Shown piece by piece: positions 52,663 through 61,160 of a stretch of 64,000 nucleotides of DNA. Both the position numbers and the translations under genes were made by a program. Location: positions 248,001 through 312,000 of the forward strand of contig JAGASK010000052.1 in the NCBI GenBank assembly GCA_017621815.1, read 5' to 3'. The DNA is from Lachnospiraceae bacterium. GTDB taxonomy: Bacteria; Bacillota; Clostridia; Lachnospirales; Lachnospiraceae. The first letter of the stretch is position 1. The number at the start of each line of letters is the position of its first letter. The notes below the pieces were generated by a model. That model worked only from the letters and a program-made list of their open reading frames with translations. It ran no database searches and was not told the DNA's origin.

Positions 52663-53457
52663 CTATAAATTTCTTTTCTTGTATATAAATACGGTCAGTA
52701 CTGCCGAAGCAATAATGATTCCGCAGCTAATGCCTGCCATAAGGCCGTCCATGCTGCCGCTCACAAAAATATCCGCGGCATTGGTAAAATAATAAGGTGT
52801 TATATATTTCATTCCTTCTATATCAGGCACAATCCTGCACATAACATCCATCATATACAGCAGTATGGAAAAACCAAGAGCCGCACCTATCTGTTTCCGT
52901 CTGCATACTGCCGAAAGTAAAAAACAGATACTTCCCACCTCCAGCTGCATCAAAAGCTGTGCGACGTGATAAATAAAGAATTCCTTTGCAGGAGGCATTT
53001 CCCCCATTCCCGCAAAGCCTGCAAATACCCATAAAATACAAATAGTATTAAACAGTAAGATCAACACAACTAAAGCGAGATACTTCCGGAAAACAATGTA
53101 ACCTCTGCCAAAGGGCAGGGTATTTAAAAATTCCACCGTATGGCCTTCCTCTTCCTTAGACAGCATCACCGCTCCTGTCATTGCTGAAAACATTGCACCG
53201 CCAATGGCAAAAATCAGGGCAATTTCAGTTGCATAATAACCTTCCGGCGTTGCAAGGCTGATTTTATCAAAACCAAGCGCTGCTGAGAATGCACCCAGCC
53301 CTGAATACATATCCGCCATTTGCTTCACGGTGTCCTGAAGACCTTTATATAAAAGCAGGCATCCGAAACAGGAAAATCCCACACATACTGCCCAGATTAA
53401 AAGAGACTTCAGATTCATCTTTATTTCATGTTTTAATAAGGTCATAAATATCCTCAC
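52663..53457 (-). CDS. ABC-2 type transporter permease
   Basis: 264 aa with about six membrane segments. N-terminal basic stretch TLLKHEIKMNLKSLLIWAVC is followed by a long loop and the segment AIGGAMFSAMTGAVMLSKEEEGHTVEF, written here in part, as typical for ABC-2 permeases; it ends in KKRNL. It is the membrane partner of the ATPase encoded 15 bases upstream. With LytTR and DUF3021-type proteins it makes a common Firmicutes module, often for peptide or antimicrobial resistance. Substrate unknown. Confidence 0.85.
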   Translation of the reverse strand: MRIFMTLLKHEIKMNLKSLLIWAVCVGFSCFGCLLLYKGLQDTVKQMADMYSGLGAFSAALGFDKISLATPEGYYATEIALIFAIGGAMFSAMTGAVMLSKEEEGHTVEFLNTLPFGRGYIVFRKYLALVVLILLFNTICILWVFAGFAGMGEMPPAKEFFIYHVAQLLMQLEVGSICFLLSAVCRRKQIGAALGFSILLYMMDVMCRIVPDIEGMKYITPYYFTNAADIFVSGSMDGLMAGISCGIIIASAVLTVFIYKKRNL

Positions 53458-53472
53458 TTTCTTCCATAATAT

Positions 53473-54315
53473 TTATTGTTCATAATAGTGCATAAAAAGC
53501 TCATCCAGGGAAGGCTCTTCTATTAATACATCCTCAAATTCCATTCCCTCCAGCTTATGAATCAATTCCTTCATATCCCCGGTATAGGAAAATTCTCTTT
53601 CGCCTCCCTGCTGCCATATTTTAATCCGCCTGAGATTTGATTTTGACAGATTTTCCACGGAATCTGTTCTGATTATTTTTCCTTCCCTGATTATGGCTGC
53701 ATTTTTGCAATAGCGCTTCACCTCCGAAAGCACATGGGAAGATAAAAAGCAAGTGGTTCCCTGCCTGTTATATTCCAGAATCAGCTTGAAAAAGGCTTCC
53801 TGCATCAGGGGATCCAGCCCGGAGGTGGGCTCATCTAAAATAAGCAGCTTTGGCTTATGCTGCATGGCACATATAATACTTACCTTTTTTCTGTTTCCGA
53901 GAGAAAGCTCCTCTATCTTTTTTTCTTTATTTACTTCCAACAGGTCACAGATTCTTTCCGCTTCTTCCCTGCAGTCCGTCTCCCTGGCATCAGCGGCAAA
54001 ACGTATTACTTCTTTTGCTTTCATGGAAGGATAAAACATAGCTTCCGACGGCATATACCCCACCTTTGCAAGAATTTCTTTCTGCTGTTTTTCCGAATTC
54101 ATCCGCAGCAGTTTTATTTCTCCCTTCTGAAAATGAAGCAGGCCCAGCATGCTTCGTATAGTGGTAGACTTTCCTGCCCCGTTAGGTCCGAGAAATCCAA
54201 AAATATCACCTTCCTCAACGCAAAGAGAAATATTTTCCACGCCTCTGTTTTTCCCGTAGGTTTTTGTAAGCCCCTGAATTTCTATTGCATATTTTTTATC
54301 TGTCTTCTTCTCCAT
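53473..54315 (-). CDS. ABC transporter ATP-binding protein
   Basis: 280 aa ATPase. Walker A is GPNGAGKSTT, signature is ELSLGNRKKV, and Walker B is LILDEPTSGLD, with the switch FLSSHVLSEVKR. The C-terminal 80 residues resemble the tails of drug/bacitracin-type exporter ATPases. Overlaps the end of the DUF3021-like gene by 20 bases and is followed by the permease, so this is a single operon of four genes. Confidence 0.92.
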   Translation of the reverse strand: MEKKTDKKYAIEIQGLTKTYGKNRGVENISLCVEEGDIFGFLGPNGAGKSTTIRSMLGLLHFQKGEIKLLRMNSEKQQKEILAKVGYMPSEAMFYPSMKAKEVIRFAADARETDCREEAERICDLLEVNKEKKIEELSLGNRKKVSIICAMQHKPKLLILDEPTSGLDPLMQEAFFKLILEYNRQGTTCFLSSHVLSEVKRYCKNAAIIREGKIIRTDSVENLSKSNLRRIKIWQQGGEREFSYTGDMKELIHKLEGMEFEDVLIEEPSLDELFMHYYEQ

Positions 54316-54772
54316 GGGGTTCTCCTTTCTTAAATTCCGCCAGCATTCTGTTAAGCTTATCCGTGTCAGCCGCCCGCTTCATCTTGTTAATCAGATATAC
54401 ACACCAATACATAAACAATGTAAACAGAAAATATAAGCATGTTACCTCAATTTTCCTGTCAAACCAGCCAAGTAAAAAGGAAAATGCCGCATACAAAATA
54501 CTGCATAAGGTTATGGAAATAATTTCTCTTTTTCCAAGCTTCTCCGCTTCATCAAAATTGTGAAGTACATAAATCTGCAGATACCCCATGAAATACGCTG
54601 CAAGAATCATTTCACACATATGAAGAATACTTGCAAAATAAGTTTTTTGACAAATGAGATAGATGCAGTAAAAGGTAAGTATACCGTAAAAGTACAAACA
54701 AGCCTTATATTCTATGGTAATTTCAATGCCCAAGTATTTTTTAAAGCCTTTTATGAATTTACTCATCTTCAT
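54296..54772 (-). CDS. DUF3021-like membrane protein
   Basis: 158 aa with four membrane segments (LYFYGILTFYCIYLI, ILHMCEMILAAYFMGYLQIY, ITLCSILYAAFSFLLGWF, LYFLFTLFMYWCVYLINKM). This length, topology and place directly after a LytTR gene match the DUF3021 family, whose members accompany LytTR regulators and probably hold them inactive at the membrane. That regulatory role is family knowledge, not visible here. The gene overlaps both neighbours. Confidence 0.8.
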   Translation of the reverse strand: MKMSKFIKGFKKYLGIEITIEYKACLYFYGILTFYCIYLICQKTYFASILHMCEMILAAYFMGYLQIYVLHNFDEAEKLGKREIISITLCSILYAAFSFLLGWFDRKIEVTCLYFLFTLFMYWCVYLINKMKRAADTDKLNRMLAEFKKGEPHGEEDR

Positions 54773-55214
54773 CTTCCCTTCCTCCCTTCAGAATTGCCCT
54801 GAGCTGCTTGGCATATTTTCTTGAAATCATTACCTGCTCTTCATTTTCCATAGTAGCCCTGATGCGGTTTCCCGGTTCACTTTTCAGATAGGCAATTTTA
54901 TAAATATTAATAACCATGGATTTAGAGCAACGGAAAAATCCCCTTCCTTCATAATAGAAAGAAAGCTTTTCAAGACTTTCAAAAACCTTGTATACCTTAT
55001 CTTTCAGATAGGCGTAAGTTGCGCCGTCCACGCTTTCCAGATAAAAAATATCCTCCGGCATAAGCAACGCTTTCCTCCCGTCTGCTTCCGCACTGATTTT
55101 CTGTCCTGTGCCCTGCACAATTCCTGCAATTATTTTTATCTGCTCGTTCATTTCCCTGTAACGGATAATCACTTCTTCTTCGCCTTCGGAAATTCTGCTC
55201 ATTGTCAACTTCAT
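54759..55214 (-). CDS. LytTR DNA-binding transcriptional regulator
   Basis: 151 aa with no receiver domain. The last ~95 residues are a LytTR domain (PEDIFYLESVDGATYAYLKD, GRGFFRCSKSMVINIYKIAY, VMISRKYAKQLRAIL). It regulates the LytTR-DUF3021-ABC operon in similar loci. Overlaps the next gene by 14 bases. The start lies in an ATGA overlap with the end of an upstream broken coding fragment. Confidence 0.88.
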   Translation of the reverse strand: MKLTMSRISEGEEEVIIRYREMNEQIKIIAGIVQGTGQKISAEADGRKALLMPEDIFYLESVDGATYAYLKDKVYKVFESLEKLSFYYEGRGFFRCSKSMVINIYKIAYLKSEPGNRIRATMENEEQVMISRKYAKQLRAILKGGREDEDE

Positions 55215-55366
55215 TTAACTGTATCCTTTCCCTGAAACTCTTCCTCCGCTTCCTGCCCGGATATTCTCATTGTAACAGGTTTGTTTTTTCCGGCAATGGC
55301 AAAAACTTCAGGATGCACTTTTGAAGGCTTAAAATGCCTGCTGTGGTTTAAAGCTCTGATAACTTT
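55211..55366 (-). pseudogene. C-terminal fragment of an unidentified gene, cut at a repeat
   Basis: A 51-codon open frame without a start codon, running KVIRALNHSRHFKPSKVH to EEEFQGKDTVK and then a TGA that overlaps the LytTR ATG (ATGA). The overlap suggests it was the preceding gene of the operon. It starts directly at the right arm of the dispersed repeat, where an in-frame TAG lies. I do not recognise the family. Confidence 0.45.
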
Positions 55367-55380
55367 CTATTGTGATGAAT
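55361..55380. repeat. Dispersed hairpin repeat, copy 4 (right arm only)
   Basis: AACTTTCTATTGTGATGAAT matches the right arm and tail of copies 1 and 3 (one change, CATGAAT to GATGAAT). No left arm is visible; a truncated coding fragment starts exactly here. Confidence 0.5.
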
Positions 55381-55382
55381 AG

Positions 55383-55425
55383 AAAAAGGGATTATTACCA
55401 GAAAACGGGGTCTGGTAATAATCCC
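55383..55425 (-). terminator. Terminator of the carbohydrate operon
   Basis: Reverse strand: GGGATTATTACCAG pairs perfectly with CTGGTAATAATCCC, followed by TTTTT. It lies 23 bases after the stop of the second VOC gene and ends that operon. Confidence 0.93.
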
Positions 55426-55447
55426 TTGCTAAAAAATGATGCTCAGA

Positions 55448-55927
55448 TTATTTAAAACTCTGTAAAAGCTCTAACCGGCACTTTAACGTGTCGTCCAAAC
55501 GCAGATAGATATATTTTCCGCTGCCATCTCCGTAATTACCTTCCTGCTCGAATTCTGCTCCCATTTCTTCCTGCAGCCTTCTTGCTGTTTCATCTGCATC
55601 GTCTACCTGAAATGCAATATGATGGATACCTTCTCCATATTTATTCAAATGATCTCTCCATACAGAAGGTTCGTCATTTGGCTGAATCAGCTCTAACTGT
55701 ACGCCGGGTGTCAGGTCAATAAAAGCCATGACGCAGGCAGCGTCCGGCGCCGGTTTCCCATAAATCCTGGTCTGCGTAATATCAAAAGTTCCGCAGTCAC
55801 AGGTAGGGGGAACCTGGCATCCAAACAGCATTGAAAACATCTTCTTGGTTTTTTCAATATCACTTACCACAAATCCTACTTGTGCAAACTTGGACTGATC
55901 AATAATCTTCTTAATATCCATACTCAT
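55448..55927 (-). CDS. VOC-superfamily protein (epimerase/lyase-like), copy 2
   Basis: 159 aa with two beta-alpha-beta-beta-beta modules. Candidate metal residues: the first position is Gln in KFAQVGFVVSDIEK (His in most homologues), then Glu in VQLELIQPNDEPS, His in GIHHIAFQVDDAD and Glu in RLELLQ. The region around EPSVWRDHLNKYGEGIHHIA resembles methylmalonyl-CoA epimerase-like proteins. Its start overlaps the stop of the first VOC gene (ATGA), so the two may form a heteromer. In an operon with a sugar transporter, an epimerase or isomerase role on a sugar derivative is a guess. Confidence 0.78.
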   Translation of the reverse strand: MSMDIKKIIDQSKFAQVGFVVSDIEKTKKMFSMLFGCQVPPTCDCGTFDITQTRIYGKPAPDAACVMAFIDLTPGVQLELIQPNDEPSVWRDHLNKYGEGIHHIAFQVDDADETARRLQEEMGAEFEQEGNYGDGSGKYIYLRLDDTLKCRLELLQSFK

Positions 55928-56451
55928 TTACCTCTCTTTTCTGAATTCTGATTTTCTTCTCTTATCTGTCTGCGAATCTGTTCCATGGTCTCACAATTAT
56001 CGCGGTCTACCTTAATATTCAACTCCGTTTTTATGGCGTCAAAGGTATCCACGAAGGAATAACTCTGCTCCGGATAATAACCGATATGATAATAGCCCTC
56101 AACTCCGCACGCTTCCTTGATGGTATCAAAGGCTTCCTTTTCATCCGGCACCAAAAATGCCATGTGCATCATACCTTCCCCATGTTCTTCCAAAAAGCTC
56201 TTCCAGGGGCTGGGTTCCTCACCCGGCTGCGTCAGTTCCAGTGTAATATTTTCTAACTGGATTACGCTGATTCTGCAGTCCCTGTATAGCTCCGGTCTTC
56301 CAAAGGTAAGTACCGGCGCCACCTCAGGACCGGGAATGTTCCATATCCTGGGACGCTCGATTCCCAGGAGTTTGGCCCAGGTATCTGCCACCTTGTCCAG
56401 ATCCTTCACCACAAAAGCAATGTGTACTACTTTTTTTGTTCCAAGTGCCAT
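55924..56451 (-). CDS. VOC-superfamily protein (epimerase/lyase-like), copy 1
   Basis: 175 aa, VOC fold. Metal residues seem complete: His in KVVHIAFVVKDLD, Glu in ITLELTQPGEEPS, His in GMMHMAFLVPDEK and Glu in AIKTELNIKV. The EPSPWKSFLEEHGEGM stretch is again similar to methylmalonyl-CoA epimerase-like proteins. Ribosome site AAGGAGAG. It follows the Gfo/Idh/MocA gene by 55 bases and is coupled to the second VOC gene. Two different VOC proteins in one sugar operon is uncommon. Confidence 0.8.
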   Translation of the reverse strand: MALGTKKVVHIAFVVKDLDKVADTWAKLLGIERPRIWNIPGPEVAPVLTFGRPELYRDCRISVIQLENITLELTQPGEEPSPWKSFLEEHGEGMMHMAFLVPDEKEAFDTIKEACGVEGYYHIGYYPEQSYSFVDTFDAIKTELNIKVDRDNCETMEQIRRQIREENQNSEKRGK

Positions 56452-56506
56452 TTATCTCTCTCCTTTCTCTCAACGCCTATGGCGGCATCGCTCTTCCCAA
56501 AGCAAT

Positions 56507-57598
56507 TTACTTTTCTCCGATTGTGGTAACAAGTTCCTGCGGCATACCGGATTCCGCAGATTTAAAGATACTGGTAATGATATCCACTACATGTACAGCA
56601 ATCTGTGCATCTTCTTTTTGATCTTTAGACAGCTTGGTAACCATATCCTGTACACCTGCACCTCTCACAAAACTTCCTACATCCTGATACAGCTCCGGAA
56701 GACTGCAAAATCCCCCGTCACACTGGTCTTTTCCCCCGAAGCATTCTGCCAGCATCTGCTCCCTGCGGTATATTTTCGGTGTTCCTCCTGCCATATTCGG
56801 ATCCGGAGCCTCCAGCGTGCCGTCCGTACCGTAAATTTCCAGCATCGGCATAGTACTCTTTGCGATATCAAAGCTGAAATTCATATTTGCAAGAACACCG
56901 TTTTTCATTTCTACGATCGTCGAAAAGTGTGTCGGTGTATTGACCGCAATCTTATTTCCAAAGCGTTCTTTGGTATAAATAGTCCTCTCCTCAAATCCTT
57001 TTCTGGCTGCTGCGTACACGCTCCTGACCGGGCCAAACAGATTTACGAGGGCCGAGAAGTAATAAGGTCCCATGTCAAACAACGGGCCCCCGCCTTTTTC
57101 ATAAAAAGCCTCCGGTCTCGGATGCCATGTTTCCACTCCGGCGTTTATCATATTGGCACTGACATATAAAGGCTTTCCAATCCAGCCATCTTCTATCAGC
57201 TTTTTACAGGTACTCATGGAACTTCCCAGAAAAGTATCCGGCGCACACCCTACTGCCAGATTTCTTTCTTTTGCCAGACTTTGTATTTCTAAAGCATCCT
57301 CTAAAGATAGGGCAAACGGCTTTTCACAATACACATGCTTCCCTGCCTGTAAAATTTTACGGTTAATGTCCGTGTGCATAACCGGTGGTGTCAGATTTAT
57401 GATCAGTTCTGCTTCACTGCATGCAAGAAGCTGTTCCGGAGAACCCCATAACGGAATTCCATATTCCTCTGCCGTATGCTCTGCTGCTTCTGTTTTTACA
57501 TCTGCAACCATATATATTTCCAGGTCTTTATACAATCTCTGTATATCTTTAATATACTGATTGCTTATTACTCCACATCCCATGATGCCGATTTTCAT
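56507..57598 (-). CDS. Gfo/Idh/MocA-family oxidoreductase
   Basis: NAD(P)-dependent sugar or polyol dehydrogenase, 363 aa from ATG 57598 (GGGAGAG upstream; the TTG at 57613 is less likely). Rossmann start KIGIMGCGVISNQYI and the catalytic Lys in HVYCEKPFALS are present. The second catalytic region reads GGGPLFDMGPYYFSA, with Tyr where many members have a His, so the acid/base residue may differ. It oxidises or epimerises the substrate brought in by the ABC transporter. Location between the permeases and two VOC genes supports this. Confidence 0.87.
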   Translation of the reverse strand: MKIGIMGCGVISNQYIKDIQRLYKDLEIYMVADVKTEAAEHTAEEYGIPLWGSPEQLLACSEAELIINLTPPVMHTDINRKILQAGKHVYCEKPFALSLEDALEIQSLAKERNLAVGCAPDTFLGSSMSTCKKLIEDGWIGKPLYVSANMINAGVETWHPRPEAFYEKGGGPLFDMGPYYFSALVNLFGPVRSVYAAARKGFEERTIYTKERFGNKIAVNTPTHFSTIVEMKNGVLANMNFSFDIAKSTMPMLEIYGTDGTLEAPDPNMAGGTPKIYRREQMLAECFGGKDQCDGGFCSLPELYQDVGSFVRGAGVQDMVTKLSKDQKEDAQIAVHVVDIITSIFKSAESGMPQELVTTIGEK

Positions 57599-57627
57599 CT
57601 TTTTCTCTCCCAAACATTACACTTTAG

Positions 57628-58545
57628 TCAATTATTGGATTCCCCAAACTTTAAGAACTTAAACAGTATCAGGATCACGATAAATGCAACTATCAGCATG
57701 ATCCATGCCTGTGCAGACGCATATCCCATTTTAAAATAGGTAAATGCATTCTGATACAGATACAGGGAATAGAACATGGTCGAATTATTCGGTCCTCCCT
57801 GTGTCATAATATACGGCTCTGCAAACCACTGGAATACCCCAATCACCAGCGTCACCATATTATAGAGGATTGTCGGACGAAGCAGCGGCAATGTAATGGA
57901 GATTGTCTCGCGCAGGAAACTTGCCCCGTCAATTTCTGCCGCTTCATACAAAGACTCCGGAATATCCTGCAATCCCGCAAGATAGATGATAATGGCATTG
58001 CCGCAAGTCCATATCATCATCAGAATAAATGCCGGTTTTGCCCAGGCAGGACTTGCAAGCCAGCCGGGACCTTTGATGCCGATATACCCCAACAGTGTAT
58101 TTACCACTCCTGTTTCCGGCTGCATTACCCAGATCCATAAAAGGCAGGCTACTACTGTCGGCACCAGGGTCGGGATAAAGAAAATCACACGAAACCAGCT
58201 GGTATGCTTTAACCTTTTGCTGTTTAAGATAACCGATATGGCAATAGCAAAAAATGTGGTAAGCGGAACACCTAAAATAATCATATATGCTGTATTCTTA
58301 CAGGCTGTTAAAAACGTACTGTCCCGAAACAGGTTGATATAATTTTTCAATCCCGTAAATACCGGCATCTTGATAACACTGTAATCACAGAAGGAATAAT
58401 AAAGTGAACTTAAGATTGGATACAGGGTAAAACCTAAAAATCCAATGATCCAGGGAAGAATAAACAAAAGCCCGTGTTTCGCTTCCGCTCTTCTCATTCT
58501 GGAATGTTTGTATTCATAAAACTCTTTACTGATTGAATTTTTCAT
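57628..58545 (-). CDS. Carbohydrate ABC transporter permease (MalF/UgpA type)
   Basis: 305 aa, six membrane segments, and the EAA loop AAEIDGASFLRETISITLPL that contacts the ATPase. It pairs with the MalG-type permease and the binding protein upstream. The ribosome site GGGGGGAAG is strong. No ATPase gene is in the operon; a shared MsmK/MalK-type ATPase elsewhere in the genome is expected, which is usual for CUT1 systems in Firmicutes. Confidence 0.93.
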   Translation of the reverse strand: MKNSISKEFYEYKHSRMRRAEAKHGLLFILPWIIGFLGFTLYPILSSLYYSFCDYSVIKMPVFTGLKNYINLFRDSTFLTACKNTAYMIILGVPLTTFFAIAISVILNSKRLKHTSWFRVIFFIPTLVPTVVACLLWIWVMQPETGVVNTLLGYIGIKGPGWLASPAWAKPAFILMMIWTCGNAIIIYLAGLQDIPESLYEAAEIDGASFLRETISITLPLLRPTILYNMVTLVIGVFQWFAEPYIMTQGGPNNSTMFYSLYLYQNAFTYFKMGYASAQAWIMLIVAFIVILILFKFLKFGESNN

Positions 58546-58558
58546 CTTCTTCCCCCCT

Positions 58559-59410
58559 TTATCCTTTGATGCCGCTCATGGTAATTCCCTGAATGAAATA
58601 TTTCTGAAGTACAAAGAACAATATCAGCACCGGCAGTACCATTACAACACCCAGCGGTAAAAGCAGATCCCAGTTAGGATCATAATTGGACTTTAGCATG
58701 GATGCTGCCAGCGACAGTGTATACAGTTTGTCGCTCCCCAAAAATACCAGCGGTCCAAGAAAATCGTTCCAGGATCGGATAAATGCCATAATCGCCACAG
58801 AAGCAAGTACCGGTTTGGAAATCGGCATGATCACCTTTGCAAAAATCTGGAATTCGCTTGCTCCGTCAATTCTGGAGGATTCCGTGATCTCTTTCGGCAG
58901 TTCTGCCAGGAACTGTCTGAGCAAAAATATGTAAAAAGCATTTCCAAAAAACTGCGGAACAATCAATGGCAGGAAAGTTCCTACCCAATGCATCTTTGTA
59001 AACATAAGATACAGCGGGATCATAGTTACCTGATAAGGAAGGATCATGGTTGCAAGTACAATCATAAACACCTTGTCCCTTCCGGGCCAACGCAGCCGTG
59101 CAAAGCCATAAGCGATCAGGGAATTGGAAATCAAAGCACCCACCACGCTGAAAAATACTATGATCAATGTGTTCTTTAAATAGTTTAAGAACGGAATCTG
59201 GTTTAACATGTTCCTATAGTTATTAAAATTAAATTGTCTGGGCAGCCATCTGAAAGGAATCTGAAACAGTTCGCTTGTTGTCTTAAACGATCCCATAACC
59301 AAAAAGAAAAAGGGAATCAGATACAGCATGGCGAAAAATACCAGTATGAAATACAATATAAACTTATTCAGAAAAACTCCCATTTTGTACAGGGTCATAT
59401 TTTTTTTCAT
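58559..59410 (-). CDS. Carbohydrate ABC transporter permease (MalG/UgpE type)
   Basis: 283 aa, six membrane segments; the EAA loop is ESSRIDGASEFQIFAKVIMP. The C-terminus YFIQGITMSGIKG is typical. It follows the binding protein gene by 66 bases and precedes the second permease by 13 bases. Ribosome site AGGAGG. It is one of two membrane subunits of the CUT1-type importer. Confidence 0.93.
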   Translation of the reverse strand: MKKNMTLYKMGVFLNKFILYFILVFFAMLYLIPFFFLVMGSFKTTSELFQIPFRWLPRQFNFNNYRNMLNQIPFLNYLKNTLIIVFFSVVGALISNSLIAYGFARLRWPGRDKVFMIVLATMILPYQVTMIPLYLMFTKMHWVGTFLPLIVPQFFGNAFYIFLLRQFLAELPKEITESSRIDGASEFQIFAKVIMPISKPVLASVAIMAFIRSWNDFLGPLVFLGSDKLYTLSLAASMLKSNYDPNWDLLLPLGVVMVLPVLILFFVLQKYFIQGITMSGIKG

Positions 59411-59476
59411 ATTGTGCCTCCTGTTTATGGTTATCCGGGAAGGGAATCCCCCTCCCGGATCTATTCTGTTTTTCTG

Positions 59477-60934
59477 CTATTTTGCATCCATGGTTGCCTG
59501 CATCTGATTCTGCAAGGTCTGAAGCTGTGCCTTTGCATCCGAATCAGGATTATAAATCAGATTCTGTCTCAGCGCCACGAACTGGTTGGACAACTCTGCC
59601 GATACAGAACACAGTGCAGGAATGCCGTTTTCCGGAGAATTTGCAATCTGTCTTTCCAACGCATACATTTCATCGCCTTCTTTTGTCAGGCTGACATCAT
59701 CAAAGGCTGCATCAATAACCGGAATGGATCTCCACTGTGCAAAATTGTCCTCATTGATACTTCCCTGTTCGGCAAACTTGATAAACAATGCTGCAAATTC
59801 CGCCTTGCCGGCATCCGTGCCGGAAGGAATTGCAAATACATTGGTGCCAAATGTGGTGCTGTTTGCACGTCCGCCCTCAGGTACCGGAACGGCACATACC
59901 TCATAGGGAACATCCGGCGCATATTCTCTTAACGCCTCAGAAAACCAGTTCCCGGTAATAGTCATACCTACTTTACCGGTCATGAAAGGATGGTCCGGAG
60001 AAAACATCTGCCCCAGCCCAGAAGTAAAGGCATTAATCTTTTCCGGATCATATTTGCGGGCATAGCTCTGAATCCACTCCATGTAATTAAGCATTTCGCC
60101 GGATGTCAGGTTAATCATTCCGGTCTCTTTATCATAAGGGTCTGCCCCAAACAGGTAAGGGACAATAAACGCCTCATTACCGGAATCCAGCCAGGGCACG
60201 ATACCCAGCCTGCTATAGGAGCCATCGTCAGACTGCACTGTCATTGCGTCGGACCATTCATCCAGTTCCTCAATTGTTTTAGGAGGATTTTCGGGATCCA
60301 GACCACACTCTTTTGCAATCTCCGGATTATAATACAGCATGATGACATTTGTATCCTGCGGAATCAGATAGCAGCTTCCGTCATAGTACATAACATCTTT
60401 ACATCCCTCATAGAAAGAAGAAACATCCAGTCCGATTTCGTCCAAAACTGCATCCAATGCCATAAAAGACCCTTCTGCCACGTACTGATAACAGGAAGTC
60501 GGATTATCACTGACGATCAGATCCGGCGCTGTACCGCCTGCGATGGAAGAAAGCAGCTTACCATTGTTGATTCCTGCCCCATCCGGCACAAACTGCAATT
60601 CACACTGAATTCCAAGTTCAGCGTATGCCTCATTGAATGCATCTACTCTTTTCTGCTCCCAAACTGCAGAATCTCCGGTATATGCAGACCAATACGTAAA
60701 GGTACCGGATTTTCCGATATCAGTCACTTCCACCTCAACATCCTTGTCCCCCATCTTTACGGTTTTGGTCGTTGTCTTGTCCCCTGATATACTCACTGCA
60801 TTACTCTGTGTTGTTGCGGTTTCATCAGTTCCCTTCTGGCTTTCTGTGGTGCCGGAGCTGTTTTTGCATCCGGTCAGACTTGATGCAATCAGTATGGTCG
60901 CCATCATTGCCGCCAATATTTTTACCTTTTTCAT
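59477..60934 (-). CDS. Extracellular solute-binding lipoprotein (family 1, carbohydrate)
   Basis: 485 aa from ATG 60934 (AGAGGG seven bases upstream). A lipoprotein signal (AAMMATILIASSLTGC) anchors it at Cys24-25. The mature protein starts with a low-complexity Ser/Thr-rich region, then a type I sugar-binding fold with GTFTYWSAYTGDSAVWEQKR, SIAGGTAPDLIVSDNPTSC and VGMTITGNWFSEALREY. It delivers the substrate to the two permeases. It is first in the operon and has 21-bp direct repeats (probable AraC sites) upstream. Confidence 0.92.
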   Translation of the reverse strand: MKKVKILAAMMATILIASSLTGCKNSSGTTESQKGTDETATTQSNAVSISGDKTTTKTVKMGDKDVEVEVTDIGKSGTFTYWSAYTGDSAVWEQKRVDAFNEAYAELGIQCELQFVPDGAGINNGKLLSSIAGGTAPDLIVSDNPTSCYQYVAEGSFMALDAVLDEIGLDVSSFYEGCKDVMYYDGSCYLIPQDTNVIMLYYNPEIAKECGLDPENPPKTIEELDEWSDAMTVQSDDGSYSRLGIVPWLDSGNEAFIVPYLFGADPYDKETGMINLTSGEMLNYMEWIQSYARKYDPEKINAFTSGLGQMFSPDHPFMTGKVGMTITGNWFSEALREYAPDVPYEVCAVPVPEGGRANSTTFGTNVFAIPSGTDAGKAEFAALFIKFAEQGSINEDNFAQWRSIPVIDAAFDDVSLTKEGDEMYALERQIANSPENGIPALCSVSAELSNQFVALRQNLIYNPDSDAKAQLQTLQNQMQATMDAK

Positions 60935-60980
60935 ATTCATACCCTCTCTATATTTCCACAAATCATGTTATTGGTTGCGT

Positions 60981-60994
60981 AAACAAGCTTGTTT
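60981..60994. promoter_or_regulatory. Palindrome AAACAAGCTTGTTT in the binding-protein leader
   Basis: A perfect 14-base palindrome 47 bases before the start codon. It could be a repressor site or a small RNA stem; function is not known. Confidence 0.35.
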
Positions 60995-61028
60995 GATAAG
61001 TCTATTCTATTCTCATATAGCGCTTTTC

Positions 61029-61070
61029 GCTCACAATATATTGCCATATGCTCACAATATATTGTCATAT
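61029..61070. promoter_or_regulatory. Two direct repeats, period 21: probable AraC-type operator
   Basis: 61029-61049 and 61050-61070 are identical at 20 of 21 positions; each contains GCTCACAATATATTG followed by a CATAT. A spacing of exactly two DNA turns is typical of AraC-family dimers on tandem sites. It lies in the 353-base divergent gap, about 95 bases before the binding-protein start, and the adjacent AraC gene is the likely regulator. On the reverse strand TTGTGA in the repeat is a plausible -35. Confidence 0.65.
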
Positions 61071-61125
61071 TTTTGCAATTGTTTTGGGAAATTTTTGTTC
61101 TATTTTGGTATTTTTCACCAAATTG

Positions 61126-61154
61126 TTGACATTATTTCACGATTAGAGTAGCAT
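61126..61154 (+). promoter_or_regulatory. Probable promoter of the AraC gene
   Basis: TTGACA and TAGCAT are separated by 17 bases. The transcript would have an untranslated leader of about 127 bases that includes the hairpin at 61161-61196. Confidence 0.5.
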
Positions 61155-61160
61155 ATTGAA

